Shown here: positions 57,897 through 64,000 of the stretch, in pieces
Position numbering within the stretch: the stretch's first letter is position 1
Layout: each line of letters opens with the position of its first letter
Source of the DNA: Aerococcaceae bacterium DSM 111176
GTDB lineage: Bacteria; Bacillota; Bacilli; Lactobacillales; Aerococcaceae
Direction of reading: 5' to 3'
Assembly: GCA_015863215.1 (NCBI GenBank)
Contig: JACBXN010000088.1
Span: 1 to 64,000 of the forward strand
Length of the DNA stretch: 64,000 nt
The notes under the pieces: model-generated
Databases searched by the model: none
Told to the model about the DNA's origin: nothing
Seen by the model: the letters and a program-made list of their open reading frames with translations, nothing else
Program-made: the position numbers and the translations under genes

Positions 57897-58012
57897 CAGG
57901 TATCCAAATCCTTTCACCATTTAATTTTTACTAATGACCCTCAGTGTGATTTTAGTCTGAAACCTCTTAATTCACTTTCTATTATAAGTAGTACTATTTA
58001 AATTTGCTAAGC

Positions 58013-58125
58013 TTAAGACTCACAGATTATCTCCGTTCGGTGTTTCGAGTTCGTGACGGCTTTCGCCCAAAGGGCTACAGCACGACTCACCCGAACCATT
58101 CACTCCAATAATCTGTGAGTCTTAA
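58013..58125. repeat. Palindromic element A with perfect 18-bp inverted ends
   Basis: TTAAGACTCACAGATTAT (58013-58030) is repeated inverted at 58108-58125. The inside continues an imperfect cruciform (GAGTTCGTG with CACGACTC; GTTCGG with CCGAAC). No reading frame. The core GCCCAAAGGGCTACAG resembles one in the inverted-repeat element at 24104. The rest of 57897-58319 is AT-rich and without genes. Confidence 0.75.
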
Positions 58126-58171
58126 TAGCCTTGAGTTTTAATTTAACTGCACTTTTTTACATAACATGACT

Positions 58172-58216
58172 TAAGCTACTATCTAGACGGCTTCGCCGAC
58201 TAGATAGATTAGCCTG
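58172..58216. repeat. REP-like hairpin
   Basis: CTATCTAG-A-CGGC, loop TTC, GCCG-A-CTAGATAG, extended outward by AGCTA/TTAGC. A second hairpin (GCTCATGAAC/GTTCAAGAGC) lies about 20 bases further right. Confidence 0.65.
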
Positions 58217-58319
58217 AGCTTATTAATAAATAACCGCTCATGAACTCCGTTCAAGAGCTTCATAATATCTCGCTTTACAACACGAACGGATGTTCCTATA
58301 ATTATAATAGGTGATAAGT

Positions 58320-58652
58320 ATGAAACTAATAGGAGCGTATTCAGCTGATCAGTATTTCGATGTTTCATTTTGGCTTGTAAATAAAGGATACCGAGTAAAA
58401 GACCATTACTATAAGTTAGCATTTACTGCTACATTATTTGGCTGGACCGAGATTTGGATATTAAATCTACAAAGTAGGTACTGTATTATCAAGGTAAATT
58501 TAGTGCCAGTGAGAGTATACATTGTTGACTTGGGTGATGAGCCAGCTGATAAAGATAGAATTATCTACTTCTTAGAGACTGGGAAGTCACTGCCACTTGA
58601 TGTTAATATCTATGACACACCTGAATATTTGGAAACCTCGTTGTGTAGATAG
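58320..58652 (+). CDS. Unknown small protein
   Basis: 110 residues from the ATG at 58320, which follows TAGGTGATAAG; a TATAAT pair lies just upstream. The sequence MKLIGAYSADQYFDVSFWLV is not a family I recognise. It has one weakly hydrophobic stretch (KLAFTATLFGWTEIWILNL), no signal peptide and an acidic C-terminal half. The end overlaps the small minus-strand gene at 58610 by 43 bases, so one of the two may not be expressed. Confidence 0.5.
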   Translation: MKLIGAYSADQYFDVSFWLVNKGYRVKDHYYKLAFTATLFGWTEIWILNLQSRYCIIKVNLVPVRVYIVDLGDEPADKDRIIYFLETGKSLPLDVNIYDTPEYLETSLCR

Positions 58653-58729
58653 TAATCCACTTTTAAACCAGCTCGTGAACCTGTTACTCGTAATGTCCAA
58701 TCAAGCCAAAATCCTATAGTTTCCCACAT
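58610..58729 (-). CDS. Unknown 39-residue protein, possibly truncated
   Basis: AAAGGAG with 6-base spacing precedes an ATG at 58729. The product begins MWETIGFWLDWTLRVTGSRA and ends KYSGVS. It follows the gene at 58766 by 36 bases, as in an operon. It may be the stub of a longer membrane protein; no family is recognised. Confidence 0.4.
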   Translation of the reverse strand: MWETIGFWLDWTLRVTGSRAGLKVDYYLHNEVSKYSGVS

Positions 58730-58765
58730 ATTTTTCTCCTTTAAAATATTCTCTAAAAAAGAAAA

Positions 58766-59047
58766 TCATTTCTCTAATATTTTTACTTTATAATGTAATT
58801 CCATTGCCATTCCCATTAGTTTCCCATAGTATACTTTTTTATTATTTGGATTTTTTCTAAATACCTCCCATCGCTGCATAGCATTTGATAGATAATTTGA
58901 TTCCCTTATATCTTTTTCTGAGTCTCCTACAAGCTTAAACCGATCACCAAAGATATAATCATCACTATTCACAATGTAGTTCAAAGTCTGTAGGTAATAC
59001 TCATCACTCTCAATATACTGATTCCATATAAGCTTAAACTCTTTCAT
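58766..59047 (-). CDS. Unknown 93-residue protein
   Basis: Reads MKEFKLIWNQYIESDEYYLQ...MELHYKVKILEK; helical, charged, no membrane segment. I do not recognise it. No good binding site precedes the ATG, so expression or the exact start is doubtful. It pairs with the 39-residue frame downstream. Confidence 0.5.
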   Translation of the reverse strand: MKEFKLIWNQYIESDEYYLQTLNYIVNSDDYIFGDRFKLVGDSEKDIRESNYLSNAMQRWEVFRKNPNNKKVYYGKLMGMAMELHYKVKILEK

Positions 59048-59070
59048 ATCAATTTGATTTAATGGATAAC

Positions 59071-59122
59071 GAGGTCTTTAGACTGCGTTATTTAAAAGAC
59101 TCACGCGCTCTTTGCGTGTGTC
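59071..59122. repeat. Two adjacent hairpins
   Basis: AACGAGGTCT/AGACTGCGTT (about 59069-59090) and GACTCACGC/GCGTGTGTC (59098-59122). They are similar in style to the REP-like hairpin at 58172 and contain no T run. Confidence 0.5.
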
Positions 59123-59196
59123 ATTAAACTATTAAATTTAATACATCACTTCAAAATTGATTGTTCGCAGAACATTCAATTAGTAACTAAGTCACC

Positions 59197-59225
59197 TTGA
59201 CTAACCGAACATTTGTTCTTATGCT
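59197..59225 (+). promoter_or_regulatory. Promoter containing a Gram-positive SOS (LexA) box
   Basis: TTGACT (59197-59202), 17-base spacer, TATGCT (59220-59225). The spacer holds CGAACATTTGTTCT (59206-59219), which fits the GAACNNNNGTTC core of the Bacillus-type LexA box. Repression by LexA and induction by DNA damage follow from this placement. Confidence 0.7.
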
Positions 59226-59257
59226 GATTGAGGTAGTTTATAGGGAGGAGGTATATG

Positions 59258-59554
59258 ATGTTAGATTTTAAAAAATTACATCAAAGTAGCGTTCACTTTG
59301 ATTACTTTAGTGAAAATTTTGACCGATTTAAAACTGATTATTATCGTTATGCAAATATGGACGTCCCTTTGACCTTTTTGATTGACGAGATTCTTTTTGC
59401 TATGAGTGAATCTCAAGTTAATTACTTTCGCCTCCCATCTTTTAAAGCGAAGGATAATCGCGATCATTTTTTTATTTTTAAAGTGCGTATGCAGCCAGAT
59501 AATCATCAAGTTAGAACGTATGAGTATATCCGTCATGTGTTTGCTTTAAAGTAA
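59258..59554 (+). CDS. Unknown small protein under an SOS-box promoter
   Basis: 98 residues, MLDFKKLHQSSVHFDYFSEN...YIRHVFALK, soluble and aromatic-rich. I do not recognise it. GGAGGAGG fits the second of two tandem ATG codons (59258) better than the first (59255). It has its own promoter with a LexA box and its own terminator, so it is a complete single-gene unit. The size is right for a DNA-damage-induced cell-division or repair accessory protein, but that is a guess. Confidence 0.75.
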   Translation: MLDFKKLHQSSVHFDYFSENFDRFKTDYYRYANMDVPLTFLIDEILFAMSESQVNYFRLPSFKAKDNRDHFFIFKVRMQPDNHQVRTYEYIRHVFALK

Positions 59555-59597
59555 TGGATACACTATTACTCTATATTATAGATTATTATTAATGCCT

Positions 59598-59637
59598 AAA
59601 AAAAGACAATCCTAACAAATGGATTGTCTTTTTTTAT
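59598..59637. terminator. Terminator of the SOS-box gene
   Basis: AAAAAAGACAATCC/GGATTGTCTTTTTT with an 8-base loop; usable from both sides. Confidence 0.9.
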
Positions 59638-59647
59638 AATAGTTGAA

Positions 59648-59974
59648 TTAGTATGTCCATCTTTTAATAACGTACATGATATAATAATTATGTTTGTTCA
59701 TGAATTCTTCTACTACAGATAGCGCTGAATTTTGGGCTTCAAGTTCATTACCACTTTCATCATGTATAATAAGCTTTGAATCCTGGTTCCAGTAGTTGTA
59801 GTGCGCTCTCATCTTCAATCCATCACAGTCAAAATTAATACCATTATTGAAATCACCTGTATACTGAGATACGTAAACATCAGACGGAGCATCAGATGTA
59901 AAGTCAGTTAAAGTTTATTCCCATGTATTCTCATGCTTGATTCTATAGGGTTCATCGTGTTTTTTACGATAGGA
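59648..59974 (-). pseudogene. Decayed gene of unknown function
   Basis: A coherent minus-strand frame reads YRKKHDEPYRIKHENTWE, then a TAA (59915-59917), then TLTDFTSDAPSDVYVSQYTG and on to YYIMYVIKRWTY and a stop. Two stops (TGA, TAA) close the frame further upstream, and no binding site or start is visible. The family is not recognised. Confidence 0.6.
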
Positions 59975-60097
59975 TCATTACTGTTTATCCCTATTTAATA
60001 TTACAATTAGGACAAGTTTTACAAATAAACATTTTAAAATGCCAGCGTGATTTTAAAGATTTTTTTTAATTTTAATCACTTTAATAGTTAACCGCTA

Positions 60098-60226
60098 TAT
60101 AATAAAATACTCCCAATCCTACTAGTAGGTCATCGCACAAAACTATGGATTCACTTCCACTCACCTGGGTTCAGTATCCTCATATCAGCTGCGTGTTATT
60201 AGTTGTGGTGGGAGTATTTTATTATA
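60098..60226. repeat. Palindromic element B with perfect 18-bp inverted ends
   Basis: TATAATAAAATACTCCCA (60098-60115) is repeated inverted at 60209-60226. The 93-base interior has smaller hairpins, including the palindrome CCTACTAGTAGG and GGAT...ATCC. No reading frame. The design (18-bp ends, 113-129 bases) is like element A at 58013, but the sequence differs. It may be a small structured RNA or a mobile palindrome. Confidence 0.7.
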
Positions 60227-60420
60227 CTATAGATATTGAATAATCTTATTCTCGATATTCCTCAATTCATCTTCAGGTTCTTCTGAATTTTCAGATTCGA
60301 TCTCTATTTCATGAGATATTATACTTAATTTATCAAACAAATCTTCTACAGGCTACTTCCTCATTGCAACAGTTAAGTGAGCTGTCGGAATACATTTTTT
60401 GGGATTGTGTTGTAATAATA
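60227..60420 (-). pseudogene. Decayed gene downstream of the SAM riboswitch
   Basis: The minus frame reads HNPKKCIPTAHLTVAMRK, a TAG (60353-60355), then PVEDLFDKLSIISHEIEIES...NKIIQYL and a stop. Pieces of plausible protein continue upstream in other frames to about 60480 after an AAAAGGAG site, so frameshifts are likely too. The family is not recognised. Confidence 0.5.
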
Positions 60421-60544
60421 ATCCAACTTTAGCTCAATGAGATAGTAAGATACTCTATTCTGTCTTTTATCAACAAAATTTATCCACTCCTTTTTATTTT
60501 CAAAATAAAAAAAGCTAAAATAAGTCGTGTCCTAATGGATATAC

Positions 60545-60640
60545 ATATCTCTTACTAATGTGTTGTATTTAGCACCATGTCAGGGATCGGTTGCTGAGGC
60601 TTCATCGGGTCAATTCCCTATGCCTACTCTTGATAAGTTA
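60545..60640 (-). ncRNA. S-box (SAM-I) riboswitch
   Basis: The minus strand reads CTTATCAAGAG, then AGGGA, GACCCGATGAAGCC, CAGCAACCG, GGTGCTAAAT and GAGATATG in the order and spacing of the S-box aptamer (compare yitJ of B. subtilis). S-boxes control methionine and SAM genes by sensing S-adenosylmethionine. The gene below it (60227-60480) is decayed, so the present target is unclear. Confidence 0.85.
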
Positions 60641-60949
60641 TATTATTAATATTGTACGTTAATTCAAATATTATAAATAATCAAAAATAGTTATGTAATT
60701 TAGGGGTTTTCTGACTTATTAAACTTATAATGTTATAATATTATATTGTAGAATAACTTTAGTGATTTCATTCTGTCACTTTATCATATAACAGTTATTT
60801 CAAAACACATTTTAATCAGATATTTTTAAATATCACTTTAATTATATTATTTTCTTATATTATTAAACATAAAGAAATAATATACAGTATGAGTTTAATT
60901 TAGTGTAATCTTATATAATATAAATAAAATTACTACGGAGGTAGAATCG
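60641..60949. other. AT-rich intergenic region between riboswitch and R-M gene
   Basis: About 300 bases without a gene. It holds a TATAAT (60914-60919) positioned for the R-M gene, and an inverted AGTGA/TCACT pair (60761-60780) that could be an operator. The promoter of the riboswitch presumably lies at its left end (TTGAAT, 16 bases, TAATAT on the minus strand). Confidence 0.5.
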
Positions 60950-63865
60950 ATGAGCAAAGTTATTGAGTCTTTAGTAACAAAATTTGAAAACAATATAACC
61001 ACCTATAAATCCTTAGGTTTCAATGAACAGAGTACTCGCCAAGAGTACATAGATATATTTTTGAATGAGTTGGGTTGGGATGTCACTAACAGTCAAGGGC
61101 TGTCATATAATGATAGAGAGGTCATTGTAGAAGAATTTACTAACAGCTCTGACCGGCCTGACTATACAATTAGCATGTATGGTAGTCCAATCTTTTTTGT
61201 TGAAGCAAAAAAAGTAAATGTGGACATATTAAATTCAAAAGAAAGCGCATTCCAAGCCCGAAGATACGGATGGAACGCTGGGCATGATATTGTAATATTA
61301 ACAAATTTTGAGTATCTAGTTATTTATCAATCCTATTCTGAGCCAAAGGTAGAAGACACTGTTTCAAGTTATAGATATAAATATTACCATTACTCTGAAT
61401 ACATTGAAAAATTTGATGAAATATATTATTACCTTTCAAAAGAATCTGTACTCAACGATAATTTTAAGAGTTGGATCAGTGATATTACATATGAAAATGC
61501 TAAACTAGAAGCATTGGATAACGTATTCTTGAACCAAATAAATGAGTGGAGAATTCAAATTGGACAAGAGTTGATTAATAATAATGAATTAAAGTATAAT
61601 AATAAAATTATGTTAAATCGAAATGTGCAAACTATTATTAATCAAATTATCTTTCTGAGATTTGCTGAGGATAATAGATTAGAAGATTCCAATACGTTGC
61701 ATTTATTAATATCCGAGGAAATCAATGTTTTTCAATTTCTTGAAGACTTAGATAAAAAATACAACTCGGGGCTTTTTGATGATGATGTTATTCTTGATAT
61801 ATCTACAAAAACATTAGCAAAAATAATTGAGAGCTTATATTATCCAAACAGTTCCTATGATTTTTCTATAATTGATTTAAATATTCTAAGTAGCATGTAT
61901 GAAAATTATTTAAGACAGGAATTATCAATAAATGATGGGTCTGTTAGACTTCATGAAGTTACTGACAGAAAAATAAAATCTGTAGTTTCTACTCCAATAG
62001 AAGTAGTAAGACCAATAGTAAAAGAGGCATTGGAGGACAAAGTTTCTAACAAAAGTCCTGAAGAAATAAAAAAGATTAAAGTGTTAGATATAGCTACTGG
62101 TTCTGGCATATTTCTAGTTGAGTCTTTCTCATATATAATGAATAGTTTAATTGATTACTATTCAAAAGTTAATAACGTTGCACCTAATCATCAAATTGTA
62201 CCATTCTCAGATAAAGTTTATATTATGAAAAATATGCTTTATGGATTGGATATAAATCATTTAGCAGTACAAATCACTCGTTTTTCCTTAATTTTAAGAG
62301 CAATGGAGAGAGAAAGCAGAAATAATAAATCAGCCTATCCATTATTACCAGAATTAGACACAAATATAGTTCATGGAAATACGCTAGTAAGCACAAAGGA
62401 TTTGGATTTGACAAAAACTAGCCCATTTGATATTAACGATATAGTACCAACTAATGAAAAGTTCTTTGACAACTCCTTCGATGTTATAATTGGAAACCCT
62501 CCATTTTTAAAAATAGAGGATATAAAAAATTCAACGACAAAAATCGAAAGAAATATTTATAGTAAAAATTTCAAAAGTAGTAAAAGGCAATATGATAAAT
62601 ACTTTCTTTTTATTGAAAAAACCCTTAATCTATTAGGAACAAATAGTAACGCTGTACTTATTGTTCAAAATAAGTTTCTCACTAATGTAGCTGGTAAGAA
62701 TCTGCGAAAACTACTTAAAGAAAAAAGATGTGTTAGTAAAATAATTAATTTTAAATCACAACAGTTATTTCCAGAAGCTGATACCTACATCTCTATTATT
62801 AAACTACAAAATAATCAAGACAACTTTCAATATTGGGAAATAAAGGAAATTGAAGATTTTTTACTTGATGAACCTGAGATATTTAGCATTGATTCTTTAG
62901 ATGATAACGGTTGGTTCTTAACTACTAATAAATTATTACTCAATCAATTTAGAAAAGCCAATTCAATTTTCCCCAATATTTTAAAAGAAGTTGAAGTTTC
63001 AAATGGTATTCAAACAAGCAAAAATGACGTTTACTTTATCACAGCAAACCAAATCATTAGTGATGATTCACAATTCCTTACATTCAAAAAAGACAATCAT
63101 AAATTTACTATCGAGAAGGCGTTATTAAAACCTTTGTATAGAAAAAATGAATCGAGAGACTCAAGTAGGTCATACTATCCTATTGTCACCAACAGTTACA
63201 TTATTTTTCCGTATATTGAGGGTGAAGCTATAAATGAAGATACTCTGAATGAAAAATTCCCAAAAACTTACAGTTATTTATTAGAATACAAACATAAATT
63301 GCTTCCAAAGGATCTAGGTGGAACTAGAGATGTACAACACGGTGATAAATCAATCTGGTACAGATTTGGACGTAACCAGCATTTAAAGCAACTTGATGAA
63401 CCAAAAATTATTTGTGGAGTTTTATCTAATGAACCTAATTTTAATATTGATAGGAGTAATTTGATGTTTCAATCTGGTGGAACAGCTGGTATTATCGCAA
63501 TATACCTTAAAGACAGTTCTCCGTATAAATTAGAATATATCCAAGCCTGGTTAAGTCATTGGTTTACCGATGATATATTCAAAGTATTAGGCAGTAGCTT
63601 TCAAGGCGAGTATTACACTCATGGGACTGCATTATATAAGCTCATTCCTTTGTTGCCAATTGATTTTGATAATATACATGAACTTATTAGCTACAATACT
63701 ATTTGTGATAATGTCAATGAAATTGAAGCAATTACTGAATTGCTTTTAGATTCTGGAAATAAACACTTAGAAGATAGCTTAGTTATCAAAAAAGATAGCC
63801 TGATTAATCAAGTTAATGAGATATTAGACAAATTATTTTATAAGAAAATAGGTGAATCAAATTAA
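60950..63865 (+). CDS. Eco57I/type IIG-like restriction-modification protein (endonuclease-methyltransferase-specificity fusion)
   Basis: 971 residues. The N-terminal nuclease domain has the PD-(D/E)xK pattern: D71 in RPDYTI, then E85 and K87 in FVEAKK. A helical linker follows. The adenine methylase has motif I VLDIATGSG near residue 379, GLDINHLAVQITR for the SAM-binding acidic loop, and catalytic NPPF near 515. The last 350 residues resemble a TaqI-like target-recognition domain. GGAGG precedes the ATG. One chain could both cut and methylate DNA. Its stop overlaps a second methyltransferase gene, and base composition is clearly more AT-rich than the core genes, suggesting transfer. Confidence 0.88.
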   Translation: MSKVIESLVTKFENNITTYKSLGFNEQSTRQEYIDIFLNELGWDVTNSQGLSYNDREVIVEEFTNSSDRPDYTISMYGSPIFFVEAKKVNVDILNSKESAFQARRYGWNAGHDIVILTNFEYLVIYQSYSEPKVEDTVSSYRYKYYHYSEYIEKFDEIYYYLSKESVLNDNFKSWISDITYENAKLEALDNVFLNQINEWRIQIGQELINNNELKYNNKIMLNRNVQTIINQIIFLRFAEDNRLEDSNTLHLLISEEINVFQFLEDLDKKYNSGLFDDDVILDISTKTLAKIIESLYYPNSSYDFSIIDLNILSSMYENYLRQELSINDGSVRLHEVTDRKIKSVVSTPIEVVRPIVKEALEDKVSNKSPEEIKKIKVLDIATGSGIFLVESFSYIMNSLIDYYSKVNNVAPNHQIVPFSDKVYIMKNMLYGLDINHLAVQITRFSLILRAMERESRNNKSAYPLLPELDTNIVHGNTLVSTKDLDLTKTSPFDINDIVPTNEKFFDNSFDVIIGNPPFLKIEDIKNSTTKIERNIYSKNFKSSKRQYDKYFLFIEKTLNLLGTNSNAVLIVQNKFLTNVAGKNLRKLLKEKRCVSKIINFKSQQLFPEADTYISIIKLQNNQDNFQYWEIKEIEDFLLDEPEIFSIDSLDDNGWFLTTNKLLLNQFRKANSIFPNILKEVEVSNGIQTSKNDVYFITANQIISDDSQFLTFKKDNHKFTIEKALLKPLYRKNESRDSSRSYYPIVTNSYIIFPYIEGEAINEDTLNEKFPKTYSYLLEYKHKLLPKDLGGTRDVQHGDKSIWYRFGRNQHLKQLDEPKIICGVLSNEPNFNIDRSNLMFQSGGTAGIIAIYLKDSSPYKLEYIQAWLSHWFTDDIFKVLGSSFQGEYYTHGTALYKLIPLLPIDFDNIHELISYNTICDNVNEIEAITELLLDSGNKHLEDSLVIKKDSLINQVNEILDKLFYKKIGESN

Positions 63866-64000
63866 ATTAAAGACAGAAGAAACGAACGATAAATTAAGAG
63901 GCGGATACTACACTCCGAGTATAATAACTGAATTTATGGTAAATCAATTATTTAAGGAGTCTGAATTTATGAATATTCTCGAGCCAAGTATGGGTGATGG
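63852..64000 (+). CDS. DNA N6-adenine methyltransferase, N-terminal part (cut by window edge)
   Basis: The first 49 codons are visible. KLRGGYYTPSIITEFMV is the entry signature of Eco57I-like and class I N6 methylases, and ILEPSMGDG is SAM motif I. The start is either the GTG at 63852, overlapping the upstream stop by 14 bases, or an ATT at 63861 that is better spaced from AGGTGA. It is cotranslated with the R-M protein and probably part of the same system. Confidence 0.8.
   Translation, partial: MNQIKLKTEETNDKLRGGYYTPSIITEFMVNQLFKESEFMNILEPSMGD

Overview
The window reads as chromosome of a low-GC Gram-positive coccus of the order Lactobacillales. Inference: Aerococcaceae or Carnobacteriaceae fit best. 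The grounds are AAGGAGG-type ribosome binding sites, the Firmicutes-type ribosomal operons, group II ECF transporter genes, a class III ribonucleotide reductase and a V-type ATPase of the Enterococcus hirae ntp kind. No tRNA, rRNA, CRISPR array or intact insertion sequence was seen.

Layout. 1-1034: rpsI-rplM with its promoter and leader. 1300-8003 (+): an ECF substrate-binding membrane protein, a flavoprotein, a sugar acetyltransferase, a polar amino-acid ABC transporter with fused receptor and permease, and a VTC polymerase/DUF4956 pair. 8090-15591 (mostly -): a short-chain dehydrogenase, a seven-LysM surface protein, a membrane acyltransferase, a GalU-like protein with an altered active-site motif, and nrdG/nrdD under an NrdR box. 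15784-18954: a pseudouridine-synthase-like protein without its catalytic Asp, a GNAT enzyme and two unknown proteins. 18973-22266: truA-ecfT-ecfA2-ecfA1. 22641-35023: two small enzymes, then a V-ATPase operon led by the potassium transporter genes ktrB-ktrA. 35433-49191: the S10-spc-alpha ribosomal superoperon with secY, adk, infA and rpoA. 50052-56419: queT, an MscS-type channel, tuf, fusA, rpsG and rpsL. 56717-57475: a GNAT protein and a truncated flavin reductase.

From about 57475 to the right end the window becomes an AT-rich accessory region. It holds a decayed MazE-like antitoxin, palindromic elements, small unknown genes (one with an SOS box in its promoter), two more decayed genes, an S-box (SAM-I) riboswitch with no intact target, and a large restriction-modification protein of the Eco57I/type IIG kind followed by a second DNA methyltransferase cut by the window edge.

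Two themes link the parts. First, the conserved order rpoA-rplQ-ecfA1-ecfA2-ecfT-truA-rplM-rpsI and the tuf-rpsJ neighbourhood are kept but split by inserted gene blocks. Second, several block junctions carry intergenic tandem arrays of DNA hairpins with regular periods (41, 51, 51 and about 41-46 bases). Each array has its own sequence but the same design, and one shows arm covariation. These arrays, the SAM-riboswitch/methyltransferase island and the SOS-box gene are the parts most worth following up.
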